Position numbers and translations under genes: made by a program. DNA of 64,000 nucleotides from Ctena decussata. Its lineage: Eukaryota > Mollusca > Bivalvia > Lucinida > Lucinidae. The notes below the pieces were generated by a model. The model saw only the letters and a program-made list of their open reading frames with translations. It did not search any database and was not told the origin of the DNA. The first letter of the stretch is position 1, and each line of letters starts with the position of its first letter. This document shows, in pieces, positions 11,330 to 23,013 of this stretch. The stretch lies in contig OZ022502.1 of NCBI GenBank assembly GCA_963989385.1, forward strand, positions 7,656,501 through 7,720,500, written 5' to 3'.

Positions 11330-11952
11330 TATATACATTACAACATACAAAATAAACCAGGACTGACACAAAATCAAATTGCTTATTTGGTTCTTCTCCT
11401 AAAGGGGCTTTACAACCTTTGAGACAGTATTTCAGTCTATATGGAGCCGTCTCACAAAGAAAACGACAAAGATAAAGAAGATAACAGGGTTCAAATACGG
11501 TAAAAAGAAAACTCCCAACCCAAACCTGCTGCAAGTGCGGCCGGTCCTTGCCATCCTGTTTTCCAAATTACATGTAGTAGGGCGCTCCGACACTGAAACT
11601 TACTTATCACCGTCGCACGAATCGACGATCCCATTTTACGTTTAGCAAAAACAGCTAACTCTCTAGTCCGAAGCGTCTTCTGTACGGACATAACAATCTG
11701 TCTTTGCATTCATTTTATCTGATTCCTATTCATTATATCGGCCATCGACTAGCTGCCTGGAACGAGAACTGACAAGAGAGCCTATTCCATGGCTACAGCC
11801 GCAGTTTGCAGTCGGTTTAAGCTGCAGTGTGCAAGTGTCAGCCTGCTCAACATTTTATCTTATCAGGGCTCATTTCCAGCAACCATATATCATAAAAGGC
11901 TGATCAAGGTGTTAGACGAGTGACTTGAATGTTTACTTTTTTAAGTACATAA
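11330..11952. other. Non-coding stretch, nothing recognised
   Basis: Minus-strand open frames of 72-115 codons overlap here and run into the adjacent MITE. They show no family motif, and part of the longest is palindrome sequence, so I do not call them genes. Confidence 0.4.
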
Positions 11953-12130
11953 ACGGGCCTCTGTGGCTTAAACATGTTGTGTGTTCAAGCCTCGGCCGCA
12001 TACATGCAGAAATCCAAGTTCAGCCTACCGAAGGTGAGGTGGTTTTTCGCTGGATGCTCTGGTTTTCACCCATCTCTGCTTAACTGCATGACAGATGTGA
12101 AATATTCTTGAAGAGCCGTAAAACCCTTGT
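11953..12130 (+). repeat. tRNA-derived SINE, family S1
   Basis: A head with decayed pol III box-like sequence (gggcctctgtggcttaaac, then gttgtgtgttcaagcctcgg) is followed by a conserved-looking body (aggtgaggtggtttttcgct) and the tail phrase gaaatattcttgaagagccg, which I associate with widespread metazoan SINE 3' domains. The exact family was not identified. Confidence 0.5.
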
Positions 12131-12374
12131 TCTATCCTCTGTACAAATAGATACATTCTTTCTATTCTTTCGAAGCAATGATAAAGACGTGGCGAGACTT
12201 TATCTTTAAAGCCTCACTGAGACACTAGCACCGTTCATGGAATAGAAGGATTGTCCTCCTACCCCGTATAATTATCTTCAACAGTTCTGACGTTTGTTTA
12301 GGTTCCCATAGCCTATTAGCCGTAGGGGCATTGGGGGTTAAGGGCCCACTGTATCTTGGGCACACTAAATAAAA

Positions 12375-12475
12375 GGCGGAGCCCTTTCCCCTCCTTTCGC
12401 TGCCTTATCCTTCCCTTATTCGAAAAATGTATCTATTTACTGCTTGGTTGACAGAGAGTGTCTTTCAGTCGTCGC
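12375..12475 (-). repeat. SINE fragment, family S2
   Basis: The phrase cctttcgctgccttatcctt, followed by a decayed continuation, matches 14245-14335, where it is joined to a tRNA-like head. It is therefore the headless part of the same SINE. Confidence 0.55.
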
Positions 12476-13805
12476 ATAGCAAAACCAGGGCAGACACGGA
12501 CAGACAAGAGTGTAACGGAGGAGTCAGTTGTAGGCATAAGAGAAATAACATATGAGGAAAAATATCAAACTAAAGCTGGGCTTGTAAATAAGCTGTATAT
12601 ACTTAGATTCTTTGGGTGCAAGGAATACACCAGAGAAACGAAAAGAGCAGACTCGGTCTAATTGAATCTGCTCATTACCTGTAACGAAATTTGCACAACG
12701 CTCACTCTCCCAGCACCCGCTTAAGCAGAATACTATTTTCAACATCTTTCGAAACGAACTCATTATCTCAAAGGACCAAAAATATAAGCTTCCAATATGA
12801 TGTACGACACAACACCAGCTGCAGTGAATATGAACAGTTAGATAGGGAAGGACACTCGGTGGCGTGTGCAACTATAGTTACGTACGGCTGAGCCACCCGG
12901 GGAACGTCGTTATGAGAACTGAAAAAAAGAGCATTTACATCCTTTGCCTTTGGAAGCAAGGGATACACCAAAGAATTGAAAATAGCAGACTCGGTATGAC
13001 CACAGTATGTCCACAATCATAACATTGTCCTTGACAATGACAACGTGTAAAAGGCAAAGGCTGAGAAGGCAACACAAAAGGCAAACAGCGAAGGACGTTT
13101 TATTTAAAAAGTTGATAAGGTTATCTACCCCTTTACCCAGAATTTGTCTGAGTCGGAATGGGAGTCGGGCGGATCAGGATAAATGCAAACTAAAAACTAT
13201 TAAGTATACTTTCATGAGTCACAGTTTATCCTTCACAACTTATAGTTGGCAATTGTACCATACAAAGTGGAAAGTATAAAAAGTCTCCATAGTCCTGCTT
13301 GTGGTAAAACGTCTGAACACAAACCATTATGACAAAAACGCATCAACAATAACGTTTGATGATAAAGTGTGGGTTGATTTGCATATATTGAGTAAAGTAG
13401 TGAACTGTAAAGTAGGGTGTGAAATATGAACAGGAACGTATGCTATTTGTGAGTGCACGTCTCATATTGTATACTTCATATTTCAAAGCTCAACATTAAG
13501 GCTTGATTCCAGACAGCTCAGATCTCACACCTTGTTTCATAAAGTATGAGGTATAATATGGGAATACATTAAAGGTTTCCAACAGACTTGTGATCGTAGT
13601 GGCAGTGAGTGGGTGCTAAAGAGCTCGTCTCTCTACATTCGTTGTCATAAATTGTTCTGAGCCAAAAAAGTAAACTGTAAAAAATGCAAACTGAATTATC
13701 CAATAACTACGCACCTGTAATACACGAGACTTCAAATAACGCTGTAACTACTTCACACCTTATACTTCATTTTACATTTTATATTGCAAGCTGCGATATA
13801 TGACG
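12476..13805. other. Non-coding stretch, nothing recognised
   Basis: Several overlapping open frames of 66-115 codons occur on both strands without motifs or a consistent coding frame. A short internal similarity (ggaatacaccagagaaacga with gggatacaccaaagaattga) suggests decayed duplication. Confidence 0.4.
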
Positions 13806-14065
13806 CTTAAGGTCAAGAATACGTAAATGACTGGCGCAATCAATTACGTGCGTCGCGAAGGACGTTACGTCACGAACTACTTCCTAGTCAATGCTATTTT
13901 CAATATGGCGGCCCCCATCGGACATTTAATAAACGAGTCAAACATGGAAAAAACGGAGTTGTAGTCATTGTTTACTCAAGCCCTCTGCTGATATTGCAGT
14001 GTTCTTCTTTTCCTGTATTTATGAAGTTATTTCATCAACACAAAATGTATTCTTACAAAATTAAT

Positions 14066-14106
<41 letters not shown>

Positions 14107-15596
14107 TCAGTCAGACGGACAGACAGACAGAGTGTTTCGTGTGTGTAACAATTTAAGGTTGGCCGCAATACATGTTCCCTCCCTACCGAAAGTTTCTGAG
14201 CTCACTGGACTTTTCAGACACACATATGAAAGTATGAAAAGCGGAGCACATCCTTCTCCTTTCGCTGCGATATCCTTCCCTGATTCGAAAAAAGTTACCT
14301 ATTTAATGCCGGCTTGACAAAGAGACTTTTCCAATCGCTGGCTGGCCGAATCCGGATTCGAACCCGCAACCTTCTGAGTTATAACCGAATGTCTCTTATC
14401 ACTCTTCCGCGGCGCTGGTGGGATTGTGTATCCGAAATAATTAATAAACCAAGTAATTGTGTGCCAGCTGATTTTAGAGCTTTATGGGATCGGATTGTTA
14501 TATTTATTATATTGCCGCTTTTTGGGATTTTAACTATGCATATCCTTTCATAAAGACGAATGAATATTTCTCCACTCGTTGTATGGCTTTGCCAAAGATA
14601 CAGCGGGCCTCTTACCCACACCGCCCCTACGGCCACTAGGATACAAGAAGCCTTCCGCCGATGGTGGAAGTTTGCCTTGTAACTTTTTAGTATGATCCTA
14701 CCATCATCTCGATAAAGGGCGTAAAAGTCAATGTTATCTGACTACCATGAGCCACACCGAGAGAACACGAGTCGGCAGAAAATATACATGCACACAGATC
14801 AGCCTGCGAATACGCGTAGTTGTTGTTTCTCATGGAATCATTGTACCAGAGGACAACAAAGGCTCTGGTCAGTTTGGGTGGATGCGCAGACTGATCCGCT
14901 GACCGTACATGCCCCAAGGACCCACTTTATCATGGCACGGCAAATTTACAATGTCAGGGAAACGCAGTTTTTAAAGAGGAATTTGGGTTTACTCATAGGG
15001 CTTTTCCTTTTTCGTTGCGCGGCTCTTTCGTGTCTGCTGCAGTAACCATATTACTGTTAGAAGTTTGTTTTCGAATTTTATTAATTTTGTTTACTAAAGC
15101 ATTCATCATGACAACCCTATTAGTCGCCATTTCTCCGTATTCTCAATACGGTCTTAGCATGCCTTATAACGTCGCCCGTAAATGATTGCAACGTCGCTTA
15201 TACATGACGTCAACGAATGGCGAAAATTTATACATACCTATGCTTGCGTATGAAGCGCTACTGGAAAAACGAGCTCGGTAGTCAAGGACTTTCTTTACCT
15301 CATTTTAATTGACAGATGCTGTGACATGAAATATCAGTTTTTGAAAAAAATCTATGTAGTGGTTAACAAGCTGTGTGCGTCTAAGTTTTAAAATCTGAGT
15401 ATTTTCATCGCTTTTCCATTGCCGTCAATGGAAACGGCCTCAAAATTTCACGTTTTTCAATCTGATCTAGCGACTAAACGAACTCGGTGACCTATCTTTT
15501 TTATTGCACATTTCGATGTAACACATGAAAATGCACCCCTGTGCAAAATTTAAAAAAATTCTATGTATGAGCCATTTACGTATTCTTGACCTTAAG
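13806..15596. repeat. TIR element of about 1.8 kb, non-autonomous
   Basis: The left end cttaaggtcaagaatacgta (from about 13808) is matched inverted by tacgtattcttgaccttaag at the right end (to about 15596). No transposase-like frame lies between them. The interior contains a (GA)n microsatellite (about 14068-14102), a SINE and a partial P1-like palindrome near 14780-14930. This looks like an old DNA-transposon shell with later insertions. Confidence 0.6.
14225..14440 (-). repeat. tRNA-derived SINE, family S2
   Basis: Read on the minus strand the head contains a perfect B box (ggttcgaatcc near 14355) and an anticodon-arm-like region. The sequence downstream of the head matches the fragment at 12375. 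The lack of a good cloverleaf and the attached non-tRNA body argue for a SINE and against a functional tRNA gene. Confidence 0.6.
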
Positions 15597-16469
15597 GTAA
15601 ATAAATGTTCAAGTTTCCATACCCTATTAGTGGTAAAAAGTCTAAATACAAATCATTGTGAAAAGCGCTTTAACTTTCACGTCTATAGATAAAAAGCGGG
15701 TTGATGTGCATATACTGAGTCATAAAACTACCTAAAGGTACAAGGAACATGCATTTTTTTATTTTTTTTTAAACGTCAAATCGCTCTACAACATTCAATT
15801 TTCGTTTTCTGGTTCCCGTCGCGCTACGGAATATAAGCGGGACAATGAGTAGGGCTCCACGCTTATACATTGTAATTTTACCATTTTTTCAAGTTTATGA
15901 TAACGACAGTAGGTCATTTTAGTTGCCAACTTAAATGGCCTAGATCAGTCCTCAAAACCTTTAAAGTTTACTTCAGGATGTTTTATTAGTTTAAAAAATG
16001 GCTAATCACGGTCATTTTTTAATGACGAGACTATTGTAAGAAGCTTGCAGCTATACCTCACGATAAAATATTTAATAGTGATAGAGCAATTGGGCGTTTA
16101 AATGCAAAATGTTTAATAAAGTGCTGTACGAATTTCTTCTCACAACTGTGAAACGTAAAGTAGCAAATATGCGGTCAACGAAAGTGTAAAATTGATTGCA
16201 AAGAAAGAATTGTAAAGATCAGCATTCCACGTCACCATTTTATGTTTCTTCATTTTTATCACCACGAATTACTATAAACATATGATCCACGTATGTCCCC
16301 ATTTTTTGTCATATAAATCTAGATTTTTTGTTCTCCTTTGTCCCTGGACGATTGTTTTGACGCCTCCAGATAATTTAAGACATTTTTGAAGTCAGGCATC
16401 TGTGGTACACCTTCCTTTTAAGGAATGCGTTATGGCCTTAAGCGTTACCCTAATTATGATGTTATTACA
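15597..16469. other. Non-coding stretch, nothing recognised
   Basis: AT-rich DNA without an ORF above 60 codons or a clear repeat structure. Confidence 0.4.
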
Positions 16470-16596
16470 TTTTTCTGGTGTTTGTCAAAGTATAAACTAG
16501 ATTGGGTCCCGTGCAAATTCAGTGAAGCCCTAAGGGGTTCATGTAAATTTGGCTAGCGACCCAGTGTAGTTTATACTTCGATAAACACCAGAAAAA
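16470..16596. repeat. Small palindromic MITE, about 127 bp
   Basis: ttttctggtgtttgtcaaag, continuing tataaactagattgggtc, is mirrored by gacccagtgtagtttatact, continuing tcgataaacaccagaaaaa. The arms are nearly 40 bp. Confidence 0.75.
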
Positions 16597-17073
16597 TTAA
16601 GTTCATTGCTTATATTTACAGGTTTTTTTTCAATCTATTAATTGACCACAAATTTGAGTTAACGGATACAGTTGGAGCAGAAAAAAATATACGCAGTTTT
16701 TCTACTTACAGCGGAACAGCGTCGCCTAACGTCGCCCACGTCCAATCAGACGGGTTTTTTACGTCACTTTACCTATGTAACGTGGCGTGAACCGATGTAG
16801 TTGTTGAAGTATAAGGTACAGACAAGGGACATAATTATTCGCCACTTTCAAAATGGCCGCCATCAACGAAGAAATGATGCACTGAATTCTAACTAGCACT
16901 GTGCTATTATCCTGATTTTTTTTTTCATAGAAATTTTGAAAAATAAATTTCCTTTCTATTAACTACATACCACTTTCCTTCAATCACTGGATGAACTTGA
17001 AGTCAAGGTCATCGACTTATAATTTTGTCTTAAAGATTTTGGTTAAAGTTTTATATTTATGAAGACATAATTT
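16597..17073. other. Non-coding stretch downstream of pseudogene copy B
   Basis: No gene or repeat recognised. Confidence 0.4.
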
Positions 17074-17862
17074 CACAGTGACATGATGGACTCATTTGAT
17101 ACTAATACCGCCGATATTAAGTGTTTTATAGCATAAGTCAAACTATTCACGATGTATTTAAACAGTAGAAAATCCTTTATCTTCTTTGGCATGTCTTTGA
17201 TCTCTACATAAGTATGAAGCTTCTTACGTTTGAAATGCTTTCGAATAACATCTCTACAGCAAAGTTTAAGAGATCAGGGAGAGGCTAAACAAAGGCGAAG
17301 ATATTCATATTCCACACTTGCAAGATATTTCTCAAGACCCTTGTAAAATACTTTGTAAATCCACTTTCTATCAAAAGTGGAAAGTGGACCAAAGTAACCA
17401 AGCGGATCATGTCCATCGTATTTCACTCCTAGACGAAAATGAGTAACTGTGTCCATAATTACTTCGCCATCCAAAGGATGGTATGTGTCTGTCGTCTCTA
17501 AAATTTCGTCTAGTCTTAAAGCGTGTTCAATTGCACCTGCGTTTAGATCTAGTTGCAGATTTTCCTTTAAACGCAGTCCAACTGTTTTCCGAATTATATC
17601 GACTCGCGGTTGGTAATATCGGCTGGATAGAAGAGTCAGCATAGTAGTAGTATTTCAATTCTCATATCGACGTTGTCCCCGCACCTCAGCGGAACGAATC
17701 CATAGCCGCAGTAACGGGGCGCCGAGCGTCCGTCCATAGAAGAGTCAGCAGCGGAGTATTTCCTTCATAGTCTAGACAGTCTGGATCTGCGCCTAGCTAA
17801 AACAGAAGTTTTACTTCATTAGGCATTGAGACTACAGCGGTGTGTAGCCGAGTTTTAATAAT
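17074..17862 (-). pseudogene. Ankyrin/SOCS-box pseudogene copy B, 3' half
   Basis: On the minus strand the sequence resumes the family alignment at the ankyrin repeat (TRLHTAVV, then GADPDCLDYEGNTPLL) and continues through a diverged YFGPL block to the SOCS box. Disabling changes: an in-frame TAG just before GADPDC; a 109-bp direct-repeat-flanked insertion at about 17627-17750; and a TGA at the Arg of the P-R-S-L-K motif, compatible with a CGA to TGA change. After the TGA the BC-box (SLKLCCRDVI) and Cul5-like segment (MPKKIKDFLLF) are still readable, followed by a tail of about 20 residues. The N-terminal half lies at 21345-22097, beyond 3.5 kb of retroelement sequence. Clearly non-functional as a full protein. 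Confidence 0.85.
17627..17750. repeat. Insertion in copy B flanked by 15-bp direct repeats
   Basis: atagaagagtcagca occurs at 17627-17641 and again at 17736-17750, bracketing 94 bp that have no counterpart in copies A, C and D and are visibly GC-richer than the surroundings. The repeat belongs to the ankyrin coding sequence, so the structure looks like a target-site duplication around a small insert, or a templated tandem insertion. Confidence 0.65.
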
Positions 17863-18200
17863 AATAAAAATAATAATAGTCTTTATTTTTAGAGGGTAAC
17901 ACAATTAGCAATAGCTAATCTTCCATGAGGCCCTATAATATTAATTTTCTAGCAATTATTGACATCAAAAATTATGAAGATGAGCTGTACAAAAAGATGA
18001 ACATGCACATTATAATATCCATACACACTAGCTCTCACATGTAAAACAAAAACATCTGCTAGAAATATGATTGATAGAAAAAAAACATATAAAGAGAAAA
18101 TCGGAAACACCACAACAAGTCACATTTTGTTTTATTCCTCAAGCACTTTCAGTAGTGAAACATTATCAAGAGGTTTAGAAACAATATGGCGACGTTGTCA
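17863..18200 (-). mobile_element. LINE 3' end with ATT-rich tail, minus orientation
   Basis: Read on the minus strand the segment ends gttaccctctaaaaataaag, then act and an (ATT)n-like tail that stops exactly where copy B resumes (17862). That is the typical 3' terminus of a non-LTR retrotransposon. It lies head to head with the RT-coding segment at 18245-20860 on the other strand, so the two are probably one insertion with a 5' inversion. Confidence 0.65.
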
Positions 18201-18244
18201 AGGGTAACAACGTAACCACATATTCAAATGATCTGACGTATTCG

Positions 18245-20860
18245 CGGCTCCTTTTATAAATTTAGGAAAATATACGTTAAAGCTTGAAAGCGTAAACGAA
18301 AATCATATAAAAACTGATCTTATTGGCAAACTAGAACATTTACATGAAAATGACCCAAAGGCATACAGGAAACTTTTAGAGGATTTGAAAAGTGATGAAT
18401 CGTCTAATTCAGAAACGCATATTACGACTGGTGAATGGGTGGATCATTTTTCAAATTTAGATAGTGTAAATGATATGTTTATTGCTAGGGTTCAGGAGAT
18501 CTCCAATCTTTTGGCACAAGGCAATATCAATGAATATTTCGAAATTGACTTAAAAATAACAACGAAAGAATTATATGATGCCGTATTTTCATTGAAAAAT
18601 AATAAAGCCGTTGGTTTCGACGCAAACGAAATGCAGTTTTTGTGTACTGCAACCATGTCTTCTTAAGCTGTTTAATAGCGTACTTTCTACAGGCATGTAT
18701 CCTAGTTGTTGGAAGAACGCGTACATCACTCCTATTCATAAAGGGGGTCATCAGATAATCCTAATAATTACAGGGGTATTTCAATAATTTCATATACAGC
18801 AAAATTCTTCAATGCCATACTAACAAGAATATTGGACGAATTCCTGGAACGTCATAAAGTTATTAATCCTGTACAGATCGGATTCACAAAGAAAGCACGT
18901 ACGTCTGATCATATGTTTGTATTAAGAACGTTAATAGAAAAATATACGAAAGACAGAAATGCTAAATTGTATGCTTGCTTCATTGACTTTCGTAAGGCTT
19001 TTGATAGAGTTATCCATCCTATTTTGTTATACAAGCTGCGAAACATTGGCATTTCTTGAAACTTCTTTAGTGTTATCAAAGATATGTATGTTAACAATTC
19101 TCTAAATGTCAAAATGAAATCAAGGTTTACTCAACCGTTTGCTTCAACTATTGGAGTCCGACAAGGGGATACTCTAAGTCCTTATTTGTTCAAGATATTT
19201 TTAAATGATTTACCCGACGTATTTGACAATGACTGTTGTGGCGTTGATGTTGGTACGTACCATTTGAATTGTTTGTTATATGCTGATGATGCTTTTTTAT
19301 TATCAAGAACAGAAGCAGGTTTACAGAGGTGTATTACAAAACTGGAACAGTACTGTGATGAATGGTGTCTTGAGGTAAATTTGGACAACACAAAAGTTCA
19401 GATTTTCAATAAACCGACAAAAATATATAATACTAGTTTTACATATAAGGTAGAAAATTAGATTGTGTCAAAGTGTATGAATATTTAGGTGTAACATTTT
19501 GCGCATCTGGAACATTTTCGTCAGCTTCATCAGAACTGTGTAAAAAGGCGCTAAAAGGAGTTTTCAAACTTAAAAGTATATTTGGTACAGATTATCCAAA
19601 CGTTAATGTAGCTCTGCATATATTTGATCACACCATAAAACCTATTGTTACTTATGGATGTGAAATTTGGGCCTCAGACGCTAAAAAATTTCGCACCTCC
19701 GACCAAACACTTGAAAATCTTTACAAAGATCTACATGCCGAGAAATTACATCTGAAATATTGTAAATACATCCTTGGAGTACATGCTAAAGCATCTAACT
19801 TGGCGACTGTCGGTGAATTAGGTCGATTTCCTTTATATAATGACATTTGTGAAAATATTACTAAGTATTATTCTCACCTGTTGCAAACGAATTCGGATAC
19901 ATTACTTGGTCAAACATTACAAACTAGTATAGATTTACACATTAAAGGTTTTAAGTCTTGGTATAGTGGTGTAAAACTTACTTTAAGTGAAGTAAATTTG
20001 GAAGACTACAATCTTGATCAAGTTAAAAATAATCTGAAGAATAGATATAGAAATATTTGGTTCTTAAATTTTCATTTAGAAGCAGTGCAAAATCAGGGTA
20101 AATTGAGAACACTGTATTTATTTAAGTCGTCCTTTCAAAGACAACACTATTTAGATACAGTTACTGATGCAAGCAGGCGAAATGTTTGACCTCGCTTAGA
20201 ATTAGTTCTCACAAGCTAGAAGTAGAATCTGGCAGATATATATATGAAGAAACCATTTTCAGAAAGAATGTGTAAATGTTGCAGCTTAAATCAAGTTGAA
20301 GATGAGAAACACTTCCTATGCAGTTGTCCCTTCTACGACTCCGAAAGATATATGTTTTTCAAATACATAATAGATTTAGTTCGATTTTTCAACACTTTTG
20401 ATGATTCTGCAAAAACGATCTGGTTGATGACATGCAAAGATACTGATATTATACAAAACTAGCTGATGTTGTCTATAAATGTTTTAGCTTGCGCAATGTG
20501 CGATAGTTATTGTGTTATGGAATGTTTGGTTTATCGGGCATATATATATTCTCATTTGTCCCATACCATTTGTCTATGATGGGAACCTTTTATTGACTCA
20601 AAATTTTGTGATTTCATATTGGACGAGTTCAACAATTTGTATTTTGCGACACTTGCCGAGCAAATTATATATTGCAGTTTTGAGCTGGTCAGACGGATTT
20701 AATGAAAGGGTACTCGACTTTAATAATCTGCTTATCATAGACAGCTGTGTTACATTTTAAAATAAGCATCGACATATGTTTCAATGACGTTTTTTTTGGA
20801 CTGAACTGAGCGTTATTGTACAGATGTCCTGTGATTATAATGTGTGAGTGGTAACGTGTA
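18245..20860 (+). mobile_element. Non-LTR retrotransposon (LINE), RT to zinc-knuckle part, degenerate
   Basis: Broken open frames together give a LINE ORF2 without the endonuclease. A linker region (DPKAYRKLLEDLK, then NNKAVGFD) is followed by RT motifs NYRGISII, CFIDFRKAFDRV, GVRQGDTLSPYLF and the catalytic LLYADDAFLL (about 19275), then a thumb/connection region (TIKPIVTYGCEIWASD) and a terminal Cys/His knuckle (CKCC...HFLCSCPFY at 20270-20330). It is inactive: a frameshift near 18660-18780, a stop at 19057-19059, and further frame changes near 19460 and 20190. The 5' end is truncated. The clade (Jockey/CR1/I-like) is not resolved. Confidence 0.85.
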
Positions 20861-20900
20861 TTGGTTAAGTCTATAATTCGTTTTTGTGTGTATACATGTT

Positions 20901-21335
20901 TTATCCAAAATCAACAAAATATTTGTTATTGTAGTATGCATGCTCGTGCAATTTATAGTTAATTCTATACCATGAAAATGGTCCATAATTGGCGAATAAA
21001 TATCTTATCTTATCTAACAAGAATTTATGTCCGGTACGTTCGGCGTTGAGTTCCGGCTTCAGTGTTCCTATGTAAAACGACTCCCGTTGTTTTCTGCTTA
21101 CAACACTATCTATTTGCATTTTAAAGAAAGGGAATATATGGTATTTTGGAGTCTTTGACTGGGCACAATTATCTATATGTGTGCTTACTTGTAGCATCCT
21201 TGTGCTAATGTCTCTAATTTGTTGATTATGGACTGTCACACGTTTTCGCAGGTCCCTGGTTTCGCCTATATATTCTTTACCACACCCCGCACAGACAATC
21301 ACGTAAATAACATTTTTACATCGCATGAAATGTTA
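20901..21335 (-). mobile_element. Penelope-like element fragment, GIY-YIG endonuclease domain
   Basis: A 141-codon open frame holds NVIYVIVCAGCGKEYIGET, the GIY...YIG core, preceded by a Cys-containing strand, with the downstream RKRV arginine and a later REsFYIGTLKPELN block in which the catalytic Glu is expected. This C-terminal endonuclease organisation is characteristic of Penelope-like retroelements. The RT part is missing, so the copy is 5'-truncated. It abuts copy B on one side and the LINE on the other. Confidence 0.75.
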
Positions 21336-21344
21336 GTTACTACT

Positions 21345-22097
21345 TTCATAATTCTTACCTATTTCATCGCGAAAATTCACGGCTTCTCGAATATGACATT
21401 ATGACGATTTTATCTTAGTGTGAATATATTCACGGTATCCTTGGTCAAAATCTCGATTTAGCAAGCATAATCCCAACAGTGGGTCGGACTGTCTGGTCTC
21501 AGCTGTTTTTTGTTGAGATGGGTTATTAGATAAATTAAGGATAACTGAAAGACACTCAGTCTTTTCTAGAAGTTTATAATATTCAAGCAATTGCAATTCA
21601 AACTTATTTCTAGACGCATTGAGCAATGCTTGCAATATTTCACACAACGTTTGTGCTTTATCATACACAATTTCATAAATAGCACACCATACCAATGTCC
21701 ATTCATCACCAATCGCCCAATATAATTCATCAGATCATTTAGCACGTTTTTCTGATTGTGGTTGAATGTTTCCTCGAACATTTCATCGATTTGGCCATAC
21801 ACGACATTAATATTAAGAAGGTATTTTAGTAATGGTATGTATTTTCGCCTCAAACAATATAGCGGTGGTCATATTCTCTCAATTCCCAAGTACTGTCTAT
21901 TAACTGCTCTTGGTATGCGACAGTATATAATATCTCTGGACATGTCGAGCTTATCGTGATACTCGATTCTTTATAAGTCTTTAACGTGATCTTGAAGTAA
22001 CTTTACAATGATATTTTTCCCTTTAGTACTGCTAGTCTAAAAGGACTCAGATGAAACAGTCCGGTAATGCAGGACACTTTGTCTTTCAAATAAATAA
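21345..22097 (-). pseudogene. Ankyrin/SOCS-box pseudogene copy B, 5' half
   Basis: On the minus strand, from next to the MITE at 22100, the family alignment runs through GLFHLSPFRLAVLKGK (equivalent to GIFGLSPFRIALLREN of copy A), NRQYLGIERI, KYIPLLKYLLNINVVYGQID and LCLLNRDFD to CHIREAVNFRDE, where the Penelope-like fragment begins. Several stops and frameshifts interrupt it. The first 110-120 residues, including the Cys/His module, are absent, cut at the MITE boundary. Joined to 17074-17862 it leaves almost no family sequence missing, so the retroelement block is an insertion and not a replacement. Confidence 0.85.
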
Positions 22098-22099
22098 TA

Positions 22100-22313
22100 G
22101 GGTCAAGTCGGGTAACTTCGGACAGCGGGTAATTTCGGACATACCATTGCAAACAGTAAAGATCAAGGTGAGACGGCTCATATAATGAGCCGTCTCATCA
22201 GGATTTGTACTGTTTGCTCAGTTATTTTATTCAAATTCCAAACAACTGATATATGAAGGAAACAATGTCACTGTCCGAACTTACCCGCTGTCCGAATTTA
22301 CCCGACTTTACCC
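22100..22313. repeat. Fold-back MITE, family P2, copy 1
   Basis: gggtcaagtcgggtaacttc, then ggacagcgggtaatttcgga, is mirrored by tccgaacttacccgctgtcc and aatttacccgactttaccc. The centre holds gagacggctcat and atgagccgtctc. A second copy lies at 57004-57195. It abuts the 5' end of pseudogene B. Confidence 0.85.
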
Positions 22314-22715
22314 TAATCCTTATTAAACTGGAAATCCATTTGAGGGACCTATGAGAACAATGTAGACCCATTTCAGACGCCACAGAATGCGGCGTCTGAT
22401 CGGGTCTTCACTGTTTGTTTGGTTTAAACATATTTTTATTTTCAAAATTTCATATAAACACACAAACATTTGTCATAAGCAAGTAAAAGGATTAGAACGA
22501 AAGCACAAGTACTGTTTGCTTGCAGAATACAATAAAAATGAAAATATCCACTAGTAACACTAGTAGCTCCTCGACCTAGATATGGACTCGTCTAAATATT
22601 AAGACCGGAGAATTCCACTGGTCATAAAAAAATGATAGCCAATACGTGGACTGATGGATGGGGATTCTGCTCGTTCGTGTCTTATCAGCAACCGCATATC
22701 ACTTCGCTAATTCTG

Positions 22716-22746
<31 letters not shown>

Positions 22747-22913
22747 AGAGGGGCATAACTAGGGGCAATTTCATTTTATGCACAATTATGTTTTATGGTC
22801 TAGCCCTTGAGAGCAAGAATAAGAGGTTAACCTAAAAATATTTCATGTAGTCGTGACTGTTTGTGTTATATTGAAATACTATTCAATTTACAGATATCAG
22901 GATCATTATATAT
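22314..22913. other. Non-coding stretch with a poly-A run
   Basis: A short hairpin gacgccacagaatgcggcgtc lies near 22377. A run of about 30 A (22716-22745) could be a retroposon tail, but no SINE or LINE body was recognised before it. Confidence 0.5.
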
Positions 22914-22970
22914 GCAGGTGCGTGTTGAAATTTTGTCAAGTTGACAAAATTTAAATACGCACCTGCGTAT
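22914..22970. repeat. Near-perfect 57-bp hairpin
   Basis: gcaggtgcgtgttgaaattt, then tgtcaa, pairs with ttgacaaaatttaaatacgc, then acctgc, with almost no loop. It may be a minimal MITE or a cruciform-forming remnant. Confidence 0.7.
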
Positions 22971-23013
22971 TTGCGTATAGGCAGTAACGTCTTTGAAACA
23001 GTAGATGAGAAGG

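Noticed and set aside
12524..13016. Minus-strand frames of 82-115 codons as candidate genes
   Set aside because: No motif, no homology to the other features, overlapping frames on both strands; compatible with chance.
14314..14440. tRNA gene with perfect B box
   Set aside because: No good cloverleaf acceptor stem, and the downstream body matches another SINE fragment at 12375.
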